Shown in pieces: positions 21,699 through 31,499 of a stretch of 64,000 nt of DNA. Source of the DNA: Aradus depressus (taxonomy: Eukaryota; Arthropoda; Insecta; Hemiptera; Aradidae); assembly GCA_963662175.1 (NCBI GenBank), contig OY759219.1:23168908-23232907 (forward strand), in the 5' to 3' direction. How positions within the stretch are numbered: position 1 is the stretch's first letter; each line of letters starts with the position of its first letter. The notes below the pieces were generated by a model. That model was not told the origin of the DNA, ran no database searches, and saw only the letters and a list, made by a program, of their open reading frames with translations. The translations under genes and the position numbers were made by a program.

Positions 21699-22180
21699 AT
21701 GTATATATAAATATATGAAGTCGCATTTTGTTTTAAAACAAAATGTGAACAACTAATGAATGAAGAACAAATGACGACGATCAGCTGTTAAATAGTGTAA
21801 AACAGTCTAAGGAGAGATGTAGAGGTGGACAGTCCAGTGAGAGATGTGTTTTTATGCTTAAGGTGTGGTAAACCATGTACATAGGAGTGAAATAACAGTG
21901 AAATAGATGCGCAAATGTACTTTAATTTATTTATATGTGCATATATATGTTCAAAATAACATTTATTTAAAGAATGACCACAATATTTAAAAATAAAAGA
22001 GACTAAAAAAAATTTGTAGAAATTAGTTTGTAAGATTTTTTTTTAAATTGTAATTTGATTTTTTTTTATATTGATATTTTGAATTTATTTAGAATGTAGG
22101 TTAAGAAAAAATAAACCCAATATTTGTTCTCTAATTCTATGCTATTCATTTTTCCATATTAACCCAGTAAGATAATTTAT
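21699..22180. other. AT-rich, with a perfect 22-bp palindrome
   Basis: Positions 21724-21745 (CATTTTGTTTT plus its reverse complement) form a perfect palindrome. No genes or known repeats otherwise. Confidence 0.5.
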
Positions 22181-22186
22181 ACCTTT

Positions 22187-22532
22187 GAGGGCGCCGGTAG
22201 CTCAGTGGTAAGCGTGCTTTACTTCTGAGCTCAAGTATGTGGGTTCGTAACCCGACCGAGGCCCTTAGTTTATTTTATCTGGGAGGTAAAATAAACTTAA
22301 GCACGCCGTCCTTCGGATGGGACGTTAAGCGATGGTCCCGAGCCTGTACAATGTCAGGTACTCGTTAAAGACCCCTACCCTAGATGAATGAAAATTTAGG
22401 GTAGGCAAAATTTAGGACTCCCACAGTAGAGTCGGGCTCATGTCCACCAGAGTGACGAAAGAGCACTCTGGTAGTAGGCGATATGACCTCGTAGTTAAAG
22501 CCCGGGCATGAGTCATAAAACCAAACCAACCA
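22187..22532 (+). mobile_element. Full-length SINE S1 with target duplication
   Basis: Sense orientation. Head gagggcgccggtagctcagt with intact A box and B-box region GGTTCGTAACCC, A-type linker hairpin, all central blocks, and a tail of AACC/AAACC repeats (aaaccaaaccaaccaacc). ACCTTTGA occurs at 22181-22188 and 22533-22540; the last two bases overlap the element start. An A-box change (gtaagcg) and cttta instead of cttga in the head are point differences. Confidence 0.93.
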
Positions 22533-23446
22533 ACCTTTGAATTAGATTGAACGTTAAAAAAAAAAGAAACAAGATGTTGTTTTTTAAAAAAGAGACAACA
22601 TCTCTTTAGTAAATAAGAAGAAATTCAAATGAAAAATTTGTACATTTAAATTTCTTGTCGATATATTCATTACATCGGCAGTTTTGGCGGTTTTTCAGTT
22701 GAGCCCTCCATTACCCATCAGCATCAGATTCCGCGAAAAATCAATAGGTGCCGTCCTTAAGCGCTTTTGAATTTAAATATAAAATGTCATACCTACGTAT
22801 AATCCTTTTTCATTATTCGCCACTTAAACTATGTCATGTTTTACCGAAATGAATGGTGTTTATCTTCACTAAAACTTCTTGTGAATGAGTTAGTAATTGG
22901 ATTTTAAACTTTGTTTTTCATGAATGAAAGTTTAAAAAGGCTTCACTCTGTCAGCTAAAACAGAACAGTGATTCAGCAATCAAGAAAATTTCTTTAATCG
23001 ATTTGGAGAGACTTTGTAACTTTCAGAGTATTTTAAGTCCAAGACGAATTGCTTCAACTTGAAGGCTCCATGATCATTCAAGTAAGTCTTGAATGAGGTA
23101 ATCTTGAAAAATTCGACAGTGAATCATCGGCAATATATTAATTAGTTTTCGCAATTCCTCCCAAAAAAATTGAAAAACATTCCCTTCGGCCAATTCAGCG
23201 GAAAATTAATAAATGTCGCCCCAATGGGGTTTTGAATTTATATATGAAATTTCGCGTCAATACATTCATTACAACGGCATTTATTACAGTTTTTATGTTA
23301 ACCCTACCCCCTAATCTTTGGTCGATTTGGCTGAAACAATATGAATATATACTGTTCTTATTGGATTCTGAATACGCACAGTTATGACATTGTGCCGATA
23401 GCCTTCGAGTTTACAGGCAGGGATATATATATATTTTTTTTTTTTT
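22533..23446 (+). repeat. Two family C fragments with unassigned DNA between
   Basis: 22640-22800 has gatatattcattacatcggc, agttttggcggtttttcagt and aatcaataggtgccgtcctt. 23110-23415 has agtgaatcatcggcaatata, cattcccttcggccaattc, atacattcattacaacggc and gattctgaatacgcacag. The piece at 22810-23100 carries no recognised element. Confidence 0.65.
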
Positions 23447-23793
23447 CATAAAACAGTAAACCACAGTAAGAATTTTAAATATCCAATTGATGTTTCCGCA
23501 AAGATAAAATGTGACCCTCCCGTCGGTCCTTTTAGTGAAACAGTCTATGTTCTCCTGATATAGAGAAACCCCATGGGAGAGCATAAAAAAATATCTAACA
23601 TATTATCGTTTATATTAAGAAATAATTTTTTTTTTGAACTAGATATTTTTGTTATGCTCCCCCATGGGGTTTCTCTATATCAGGAGAACATAGACTGTTT
23701 CACTAAAAGGACCGACGAGAGGGTCAAAATTTTATTTCTTCGGATACATCAACTGGATTTTTGATATTCTTCCTGTGGTTTACAGTTTTATGC
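23447..23793. repeat. Long near-perfect hairpin (arms about 150 bp)
   Basis: Left arm about 23447-23597 and right arm about 23641-23793 are reverse complements at roughly 90% by eye, with a 57-bp block (23521-23577) without mismatch. The loop is about 43 bp. Outer tips are cataaaacagtaaaccacag on the left and its complement on the right. A partial duplicate of the loop and its shoulders follows at about 23848-23905. It encodes no transposase. Transcribed, it would fold into one long duplex. Confidence 0.85.
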
Positions 23794-24190
23794 TCTAATC
23801 CTAGATTATTTCATTCAATATTAACTAAAATATGAAGAATAGTTGACATATTTTATAGTTTATATTGAGAAATAAATATTATGAATTAGATATATTTTTT
23901 TATTATTTTTTTTACCTTTCCCCGACTTAATATAAATGTGTTCATGTTGCTGTTGGTTATGCGAATTAGTAAAAAAAAATTTGGGGTGGAGGCCCGATTC
24001 GGAATAATTACCATAATTTCGACTGGCTTTGAATGTAACTGATTAATACGTGCTGGGGAAGTACATACTCGTAGATTCACCAACACCTTTTTTTCCCAGC
24101 CACTTACATGAAATTCAACGCCATACTACATTAGTGATATAGTTTTCTGTTTTTGTTCAAGAACGACATGTTTAATATTCTTGTGTTTTG
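23794..24190. other. AT-rich stretch with a family C end at 24010-24075
   Basis: Includes the partial duplicate of the hairpin loop (23848-23905). At 24010-24075 the reverse-oriented end of family C appears: gattaatacgtgctggggaa, gtacatactcg, gattcaccaacacc. No gene. Confidence 0.5.
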
Positions 24191-24279
24191 AAGATGATAC
24201 TTGTCTCCAGAGCAGCCCCCAGAGTTCCACTCCGAACCTCCTTCAAGTAGCCGATCTGTATGCGAGTTGGTGTCTTGTC

Positions 24280-24560
24280 GTAAATCTGTCACCCCGCGCA
24301 TGACGCTCCCCCCTAATAACAGCATTATGCCCGACTTACATCTCATCCGCCCGCTTCTAGTCAACATCTTAATTATACTGGAGCCTCGGTTATCCGTTCT
24401 GTCGCCCTACGCATGGTGCTCCCCCCTAATAACAGCATTATGCCCGACTTACATCTCATCTTCCCGCTCCGAGTCAAGATCTTAATTATACAGGAGCCTC
24501 AGTTATCCGTAAATCTGTCCCCCCGCGCATGACGCTCCCCCCTAATAACAGCATTATGCT
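24280..24560. repeat. GC-richer tandem repeat, unit about 115 bp
   Basis: The block ctcccccctaataacagcat starts at 24306, 24419 and 24535, giving periods of 113 and 116 bp. About 2.4 units are present, with cgcatgacgctcc, cttacatctcatc and ttaattatac as further shared blocks. Composition is clearly GC-richer than the surroundings. Frames on both strands (94 and 78 codons) arise from the repeat. Tandem units of this kind can be promoter monomers of a retroelement, but that is speculation. Confidence 0.75.
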
Positions 24561-24794
24561 CGAAAAAAAAAAGCACAATAAATGTGCAAAATTACAAACT
24601 CCTCCGGGTAGTAAATCGTGATGATATGTAGCCTAAAGCCTTCCTTGAAAAATATTCTAAATGTAGGTGAAAACCGCATCGAAATCTGTTCGCGAGTTCC
24701 GAAGTTCATCGCAATTACACAAAAATAGTCAATTAAATACACACAGAAATCATATTTTATAGAAGTAGAGATATATGTGTATATATGAAGGTGA

Positions 24795-24935
24795 AAAGCT
24801 GGTCACCGGCACTCCATAAATATTTTTCCTAAATTATAGTAGCAGGTCTCTCGGCAAAAGCCGCCTCAGTCTTCGGGAAGGATTATCTGGATGGGAATGG
24901 GATGAAAAGAGTCGAGCAACTGGATTATGTCAATC
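24795..24935. repeat. Family K copy
   Basis: The run ccggcactccataaat, ttcctaaattatagtagcag, gtctctcggcaaaagccgcc, tcagtcttcgggaagg resembles 51280-51410 (ccagcactccttaag, ttccttaaataattgctcac, gtctctcgaccaggaccgcc, tcagagaatggcatg). The class is unknown. Confidence 0.5.
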
Positions 24936-24949
24936 CCAAGTCGTGCTCG

Positions 24950-26410
24950 CCCTTTAAAACCAATCAACGGTTTGGGCTAAAAATCAATAGTTGATTCACG
25001 TAGGGGCTTCTGAAACCATATACAGAATTTAGAATATATACTAAATTTTGTATTGATATATATTTGCAGTAAATAGGGGTTTTGAGTTGCTCTCCCCTTT
25101 CTCCAACCCTCTCTTTACTTCCGCCGATATCGCGGAAAATTAATAGATGTTAGAGTTTTTGCCAATTTGTCTGAAAATCAGAAACATGGAATTCCTGACC
25201 AATTACATAACTCTCTCTATACTACATTTAGCCGGGAAAGTAAATCATAGTCTGACCTCTAACAGATTTTACTATTATAAGTAGAAATTCTGATTTTCCT
25301 GAAACTTAAGCTAGTAAAGCAGTACCTACGTAATAAAATTTGTTTGTGAATCACTAGTAATGTACTTCCCCAGGACGTATTAATCTATTAATTTTTGCTC
25401 TTTCTCCAAAACCGATAGATCGTTTGGGCTATAAATCACTAGTTAACTTAGATTGGGGCTTCTGAAACCTCATACAGTAGAACCTCTTTAAGTCGAACCT
25501 CGATAAGTCGAAAACCTCCAAAACTCGAAAAAAAAATGTGTTCCTTTCCCTTCAAGCCCCAAAACCTCCATTACTCGAAATCTCAACCCTCTATTAGCCG
25601 AAATAATCAGTGAGTCCCTACAAGCCATTTTGGTACATATTTTCCCTCTATAACTCGAAAAAATAAATTGGGCTTCTGTATCTCGAACATAGCAATGTTT
25701 TATTTTACAACCTTTACAACTCGATTATTTGAAACTTATTACCTCTATAGCTCGAAGAAAAATAAGTTACCGACTTTAAGAATTTGCCGACAATGTACTC
25801 CATTGTTTCCTAAAAAACAATTTAGGAGTATACAATAAATAGGATTACCAATTATCTAAAGCCAAAAAAAATTACTGACTTTTTTTAATACCTACATATA
25901 CTACGTATTTTTTATTTTAAGTATGTTTTGAAATAATGTTGATTTATAATAAATATAAATATATTTGTTACCTCTGTAACTTGAATGTTTATTTATTTCA
26001 CCTCTCTAACTCAAAATTAGTTAGAATGAATCTTTATCCATTATCCTCTACAAGTCGAATCAATATCCGTCCAAGTCGAAATCCTCCATAAGTCGAAAAC
26101 TCTATAACTCGAATTTGTTGGCGTCTCCCTTGATGTGCGACTTATAGAGGTTCTACTGTACTAAATTTTGTAACTATGGTTTTTGAGTTCCGCCCTTCTC
26201 CGACACCCTCCTCCTTCAATTAATAATCCCCTAAATTAATAGATTCTGTCCTTATATTTGAATTTAAATTTAATTCTGATACATTCGTTCATCGGTTATT
26301 TGGGTTTTTGAGTTGAGTCCTCCTTGGTTTTTGAGAGAGTTAAATCTTAGTAGCTCAATTCGAGCTGGGGAGGTACATTAACAGTTATTCACTAATGACT
26401 CATGTTTTTT
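24950..26410 (+). repeat. Family C copies hosting a pogo/Tigger-like MITE
   Basis: A first copy runs 24950-25245 and ends in the junction-type block ttacataactctctctatac. A second begins at about 25310 (gtgaatcactagtaatgtac, gaccgatagatcg-like, aatcactagttaac, cttctgaaacctcata). It is split at 25474 by the MITE and resumes at 26159 with tactaaattttg, followed by further module blocks and a reverse-oriented end (gagctggggaggtacatt) at about 26365. Confidence 0.7.
25475..26158. mobile_element. pogo/Tigger-like MITE with TA target duplication
   Basis: Left end CAGTAGAACCTCTTTAAGTC; right end in reverse complement CAGTAGAACCTCTATAAGTC, so the inverted termini agree over about 20 bp. TA lies at both borders (25473-25474 and 26159-26160). 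Removing the element and one TA restores the family C phrase cctcatactaaattttg. Ends starting CAGT and a TA duplication fit the pogo/Tigger branch of Tc1/mariner. The 684-bp interior has no transposase but about a dozen degenerate copies of CCTCTATAACTCGAA. Confidence 0.9.
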
Positions 26411-26599
26411 TACCATGTACCACAAAATGGTGAACAAAGTAGTGCTGTGAATTATAGAGAACAATGTGTTTATGTGACACAAGAGGTGTAATATACCTTC
26501 ATGGTACTTGAATTCTGGTCTGTCACCTACACAGCCAGTTCTACTTCAGAAATATCACTATCTACCTTGTCTCTCTTTTTACTTCACTCGCTATACGAA

Positions 26600-26830
26600 G
26601 TATAGGAGAAGTTATGTAATTGGTCTGTTGTGTTCACCTGATCAATCTATAATTTTGAAAATGTTAATATTAATATTGTAAACGTAATGGTCACTGACTC
26701 AATTGTATAGAGGTGATCCCTATAAATAAAAATAAAAACACACAATAAAAATTATTATTATTATTATATAGTAATTCGATGTTGAGTTTTCACTAGAATT
26801 TCATGTTTTCCAGAATCCCATAAGTACAAC
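26600..26830 (-). repeat. Family C end split by a LINE tail
   Basis: Reads ctcgctatacgaagtatagg, agaagttatgtaattggtc, then a 3' LINE piece, then taattcgatgttgagttttc and actagaatttcatgttttcc. The normal family C sequence is continuous across that point in other copies. Confidence 0.75.
26624..26772 (+). mobile_element. 5'-truncated LINE 3' tail, same family as 53243-53905
   Basis: The sequence ctgatcaatctataattttg, aaaatgttaatattaatatt, gtaatggtcactgactcaat, tgtatagaggtgatc and a run of ATT repeats matches 53790-53905 almost base for base. That is the 3' end of the LINE relic whose CCHC knuckle is at 53243-53512. Here only about 145 bp inserted, into family C. Confidence 0.85.
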
Positions 26831-27230
26831 ACGGAATTAGGAAATTTGCTAGAAGCCAACAATTATGCTTATAGATTCCATAATTTTATAACGTATCGTT
26901 TATATTTATGACTTAATCAAAAATCATTTCAAATAATAGTTGTAGAGAATACTAAAGGGTACATTTTATAATAAATACGAATTTTTCCTGTTCCCCCGGT
27001 TTGCGAGATACATGCTAAAAATCATCCAGAAATTTCATTTGTAAACAGATATTTTTGGACGTTAGCTTCATTTCTACAAAAACTATCAGTCCTATCGGAA
27101 AATTGTTCATACAAAAAATATTCCTTATAAAATTTTCAATCACATCGATGTCCTCAGATTTGAGATCAATATGGCCATGGTTAAAGGTCCCCAAAGAATG
27201 TTATATAAATTTCTATAATTGAAAGTCAGT
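26831..27230 (+). repeat. Family F copy
   Basis: Blocks tatcgtttatatttatgact, taatagttgtagagaatact, tttgcgagatacatgc, tttttggacgttagcttcat, tcctatcggaaaattg, tattccttataaaatttt, tcagatttgagatcaatatg and ccccaaagaatg occur in the same order as at 10335-10713. Confidence 0.75.
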
Positions 27231-27974
27231 CTCAGAATTACGCTATACAATGAAACAAAAAAAAACTCTGACGCCAATTCATTACTTTAATAAGCACAGA
27301 AAGGAAAAAGGGTGAGGGAGGGTGATCTGTAAAAAAGTGATTGGTATCATTTATGACCATATCATTTTTAATTGATAAATAAAAATGTGATAATGAAAAT
27401 TATGTAAAATAAATATAAAAAAATATAAGTATAAATAATAATTGAATTAATAATAATGAAATAATAATAATAATATAAACAATAAATTCCCACATTTCCT
27501 TTAGAAATTTTATAACTGGTCTTCTATTTAATTTTGATTTCTACAGTAATTTCTGAAAAGGGCCCTAAAAAAATATCAAAAGTTCATGACGTGCAATTTT
27601 TAAGAAAATTATTTTTAAAAAATTCAATTAACCATTTTTTTTTTTTTTCATTTTTTTCAATAATATTAAATCTAATCCAAAGGTTTTCAAATTATCTTAC
27701 TGGGCCAACAGGGAAAATGAATATCATAGAATTTACGAGAACAAATAATTGGGTTTATTTTCACACCATTATATATTTTCATTTATTTCATTATTTTTAT
27801 TTCATTTATTTATTTATTTATTTATTTTTTTTTTTTTTATTTATTATTTTTTTTTTTTAACTTACCTATTTATTTAGTTGAGGGTCAAGAAACGTAAAAC
27901 ATCATATCACATAGGTATTACATAATAGGCGGCATACTAAAAAATTTGAATATTCATGGTGGGTATAAAGCCGA
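27231..27974. other. Family G scrap and low-complexity AT-rich DNA
   Basis: 27270-27350 has the family G block (ggtgagggagggtgatctgt). 27360-27870 is made of A/T-rich simple repeats including long T runs and tttatttatttatt. The 108-codon frame at 27534-27860 is a product of those runs. No gene. Confidence 0.55.
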
Positions 27975-28940
27975 AAGAAAAAAATCAGTTAATCATCGAC
28001 AATGTTCTTCCCCAGAACGAATTAAATCAATAAACTCTTCGCTCTCCCAGTTGGCTTACATAAGGGTCCTAAATCCTCATACTAAATTTTGAGTCGATAA
28101 ATTCATTACATCGGCAGTTATTAGAGTTTCTGAGTTGAGTCTCTCCTCTGAACCCCCTCTCCTCTTCTGTTGATTTCGCTGGAATTTAACAGGTATATGG
28201 AATCTCATGTCGATATCATCATATATATAAAGCTGAAAATGTCTGTGCGTTGTACCGCTATAACTCACGAACGGCTTGATGGATTTGATTAATTTTTTTT
28301 TTAATTGCTTCGTCATCGTCTGTGGAAGGTTATAGGCGTATTAGTACCTCAATATCTGGTCCATCCCAGCATCCACCCACGCAATCTTTGTAACTCAAAA
28401 ACCACTGCAATGATTAATGAGGAATCTTTTTGAATAGATAAGTTTTATCTACCGGAAGGTTAAGGTCTATTTTTTAATCAACCCCTGGTCCATCCCAGCA
28501 TCCACTCACGCAATCTTTGTAACTCGAAAACCATTGCAACGATTAATGAGAAATCTTTTTTTTAAATTAGTTTTAGCTCCAAAGCTAGCGTTACTACAGT
28601 TGAAGGACTATAAGCCTTATTCCGTGTGAATAATTGAAAATTATAACATCATGAATGTACTGTCGAAGAACTGAATAGCCTTATAGGAGATATTGGGAGA
28701 AAAGTCAAAGTTCCCCGAGCAACGCCGGGTATTACTGCTAGTATTCATTACATCGGTAGTTATTCGAACTATTCAATCACTTTATTGGGAGTTACTGTGT
28801 TCACAGTCACATACATACATAGATTTTTTTTTTTTTTTTTCGGAAACTAAAGGTCAGAAAACTTGAAATTCCTTTGAAAATCCAGCATCGATCACATAAC
28901 TTTCCACATATTTCGTATAGCTGGGAGAATTAAATCGTGT
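27975..28940 (+). repeat. Family C copy hosting a Helitron (reference description of C)
   Basis: Family C in sense order: cggtgaatcaccggcaatgt, acttccccagcacgaattaa, gttttcgctctccctccaga, a gggctaaaaatcaatagtt block, ggcttctgaatcctcatac, then one to three modules of about 150 bp. Each module has gatacattcattacatcgg, cagttattagggtttttgag, a C/T-rich block and gccgatttcgctgaaaatt. It finishes with gttcacagac, a T run, gaaaactc, gattacataacttcccctat and acttcgtatagctggggaag. In this copy the second module is split after gtcgata by the Helitron and continues with tattcattacatcgg. It codes for nothing I can see. Confidence 0.75.
28216..28741 (+). mobile_element. Non-autonomous Helitron
   Basis: Begins TCATCATATATATAAAGC and ends CTAG. 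A CCCGAGCAACGCCGGG hairpin lies about 9 bp before the CTAG. It sits exactly between A and T of the host (gata|tattcatt), with no target duplication, as Helitrons do. Removing it restores the family C module. Inside, a unit starting ggtccatcccagcatccac is tandemly duplicated with a 129-bp period (28358 and 28487). At 526 bp it cannot encode Rep/helicase. Confidence 0.9.
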
Positions 28941-29475
28941 ACTTCAATTTATGGCATGGCTTCCCCATAATTTTTTTTTTTTTTTAATGAATGTTTATGG
29001 TTTTGTAATTTAAATGAAATTACGCAATTTCTACGCATACAAATTATGAATATTGCTGATGGGCATTCGCGAATTCCCAAAACAGGTGATGATATCATAA
29101 TTATAATACACAAAATAAAACAAAGCATTTAAATTGTATTATTTCAAACCAAAATATTTTGTAAGTTATGTTTTGTCTATAGTAGTTATTAAGATTGCTT
29201 CTACACACATATACATAAATAACGCTACAACGTCAATTCACAAATTTGAAGGGCATATGAGCTCATCACTTTCAATGATGGCGTCTATAGAAAATTAAGA
29301 AAACAATGACGCCATGTTTAAATAAATAAATACATAATAAAAGAAGAGAGAGCCAGCATCTACCGCCTTCACGCGTTTCAAAATGTTTTCTTTCGAATTT
29401 GTAGGAGTCTGATCCAGGTCACTAACTAAAAAATTACTACGTAATCGAGATAAAAACCAAGATTACTTATAAATG
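28941..29475. other. No supported gene
   Basis: AT-rich. Nothing matched to other elements. Slightly more complex sequence at 29340-29470 has no frame above 60 codons. Confidence 0.45.
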
Positions 29476-29482
29476 GTTATTG

Positions 29483-29697
29483 GAAGCCATGGTGGCCGTG
29501 CGGGCCAGAGCGTAGGACTTTGGTCACATGGTCTCACCTTGGTTTGCGGGTTCGAATCCCGTCCGGTAGTGAGTTTTATTTCGTAGATAAAATTTCCCCC
29601 CAGGGCCATGGATGTCGTAAATAATTAGGTAAAACACCATTATAAGAGTCATGGCTAATATGCATCGTACATAAGGCCAAAAAAAAATAAAAAAATA
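29483..29697 (+). mobile_element. SINE of a second family (S2), tRNA-Ser/Leu-like head
   Basis: Head gaagccatggtggccgtgcg with a long spacing to the B box GGTTCGAATCC, which suits a class-II (Ser/Leu-type) tRNA ancestor with a long variable arm. A body (gagttttatttcgtagataa, atggatgtcgtaaataatta, ataagagtcatggctaatat, gcatcgtacataagg) and an A-rich tail follow. GTTATTG at 29476-29482 and 29698-29704 is a possible target duplication. Two more copies are at 31265 and 59041. Confidence 0.85.
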
Positions 29698-29832
29698 GTT
29701 ATTGTTGTTAATGATATTATATTATAATAGTTATTGTTGTTAATGATATATTATAATAGTTATTGTTGTTAATGATATTATATTATAATAGTTATTGTTG
29801 TTAATGATATTATATTAGTTATTGTTGATATT
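29694..29832. repeat. Minisatellite, unit about 33 bp
   Basis: The unit tagttattgttgttaatgat plus attatattataa is repeated about four to five times, with slight length differences between units. It starts at the A-rich tail of the S2 SINE, and its gttattg part equals the presumed target duplication, so it may have grown from that site. Confidence 0.85.
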
Positions 29833-29859
29833 ACATTTATATTAATTTTCAGCCAAGGC

Positions 29860-31200
29860 GAACGAATGGGTAGGAGATCAGGGGAGTATAGTATGTGATG
29901 TATAGGGGAAGTTATATAAACGGAAAAATTCGATGCGGAATTTTGAACGGATTTCATGTTTTCCAACCTCATGATTCCAAAAATGATAAAAGAATGATTG
30001 TGAACATTGTAACATAAAATAAATAAAAATATGTAATATGGCAATGTCAGGACTTTCTTATACCAAACCACCTTTTAACAGAGTGAATGTATCAACTCGA
30101 ATTTTTATATGCGATCCCAAAACCCCTTAAGGATGACCCCTACTAATTTTCAGCTAGGTAGGTCGAAGGGGAGGGGGATCAGGGGAGTATAGCATACAGA
30201 GTATAGGGGAAGTTATATAATCGGTTAGAAATTCATAGCGGAGTTCCCAAAAAAAAAATGTATGTGTTTGAGAACACGATAGAATGAATTTGTCGACACG
30301 AAATTTTATATGTGTAACAGGAATACTCTGACGATCGAAAGCTGCATTGGCGGAGGCGTTCCAGGAATGTGACGAGGAGTTTAGGAAGCTGGGTCTTCTT
30401 GTCAACGAAGGCAAAACCAAGTACATGAGAACCACAAGGAAGGAAGTAAGAGACAGAGAACTGGTACTTAGAGGTTGCAGGTATGACCGGGTGGATAGGT
30501 TCAAATACCTGGCGGCTGTTATCACGGAAAGGAACGATGTTAAAGAAGACATCAAAGCGAGGATAACGGCCAGGAATAGATGCTACCGGTCACTGGAGAA
30601 GGTGCTCGGATCGAATAACAATTTATAAAACAGTCCTGAGACCGGTCGTCACATATGCAAGTGAAACGGAGAAGAAGGAACGAAGTCTTGCTCAATACGT
30701 GGAAAAGGAACGACCCTACTCCAGAGGGGCATAGATGGCGGATACGGACCAATAGGGAGCTGAGGGACCTGTACAAGAGCCCGGACCTGATGGCCTTAGT
30801 GAAGCTGGGGAGGCTGCGATGGCTGGGGCATTTACAGAGGATGGAGGCAGACAGTTTGCCGAGGAGGATATTGGAGGGACACCCGGGAGGACAAAGAAGA
30901 AGAGGTAGACCCGCTTACATTGGGTGGAGGACGACCTCAGAACGATGGGTGTGAGAAGATGGAGAAGGGAGGCCAAGGATAGAAAAGAATGCGGAGGCTC
31001 AGGTTCTACAAGAACCATAGCGCCAGGGAAAGTAAGTAAGTAACACGAATACTCTAAGGATACCTATTGATTTAAAGCCAAATCGACCAAAGAAATGGGG
31101 GAATAGGAGAAGGCCTCACACAAACACTTTAATAACTGCCATTGTAATGTACTTATTAACACGGAATTTCATATGTAAATTCAGAATCCTGTAAGGTGCA
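29860..31200 (-). repeat. Family C copies interrupted by a LINE
   Basis: 29860-29985 has the end blocks (gatgtataggggaagttata, gatttcatgttttccaac). 30085-30334 has further reverse blocks, including cagagtataggggaagttat, gagaacacgatagaatgaat and gacacgaaattttatatgtg. The phrase gtaacaggaatactctgacg is then split by the LINE at 30335-31039 and resumes as gtaacacgaatactctaagg, followed by attgatttaaagccaaatc and aataactgccattgtaatg. 30030-30090 also contains a family G block (gactttcttataccaaacca). Confidence 0.7.
30335..31039 (+). pseudogene. 5'-truncated RTE-like LINE with target duplication
   Basis: The first frame (30347-30625) reads LGLLVNEGKTKYMRTTRK, then DRVDRFKYLAAVITERND and IKARITARNRCYRSLEKV. 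These are the RT thumb-side motifs K-T-K-Y-M and F-K-Y-L. A shifted frame (30655-30954) gives LNTWKRN, WRIRTNRELRDLYK, then KLGRLRWLGHLQRMEADS and GGQRRRGRPAYIGW, the familiar C-terminal RWLGH..RM...GRP motif. The element ends in agtaagtaagtaa. About 17 of 21 bases around gtaacaggaatactctgacga recur after it (30314-30334 and 31040-31060), an aged target duplication. Frameshifts make it dead. Confidence 0.85.
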
Positions 31201-31264
31201 TTCACTCATTCACCGAAGACTTTCGTTCGATATAATCAGATGGAAACTCCCTTCCTGAGACATA

Positions 31265-31475
31265 GTGCCCGTGCTGCGTAGAGCGTAGGGCTTTGGTCGC
31301 ATTTTCTCACCTTGGTTTGCGGGTTCGAATCCCGTCCGGGAATGAGTTTTATTTCGTAGATAGAACTCCCTCCCGTAACCATGGATGTCGTAAATAACTA
31401 CATAAATCACCATTATAAGAGTCATGGCTAATATGCATCGTACATGAGGCAAAAAAAAACAAAAAAAAAAAAAAC
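31265..31475 (+). mobile_element. SINE S2 with 13-bp imperfect target duplication
   Basis: The B-box segment GGTTCGAATCCCGTCC, the body blocks gagttttatttcgtagatag and atggatgtcgtaaataac, gcatcgtacatgagg and an A-rich tail are all as in the copy at 29483. AAACTCCCTTCCT (31244-31256) and AAACACCCTTCCT (31472-31484) flank it with one mismatch. The first ~15 bp of the head are missing or changed. Confidence 0.9.
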
Positions 31476-31499
31476 ACCCTTCCTCTCTCAACTTTATGA

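Noticed and set aside
22187..22270. Head of the SINE as a genuine tRNA gene
   Set aside because: A and B boxes are present, but the acceptor and anticodon stems cannot be completed and the sequence continues into the SINE body in 22 copies.
23573..23764. 63-codon frame over the hairpin loop as a small protein
   Set aside because: It spans both arms of the inverted repeat and has no conserved feature.
27534..27860. 108-codon frame with long Phe runs
   Set aside because: Coded by T tracts and tttatttattt simple repeats.
29483..29575. S2 head as a genuine tRNA-Ser or tRNA-Leu gene
   Set aside because: No closed acceptor stem is evident, and the same body and A-rich tail follow in all three copies.
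29694..29832. CRISPR-like array
   Set aside because: The units are contiguous with no unique spacers, and the window is eukaryotic. This is a minisatellite.
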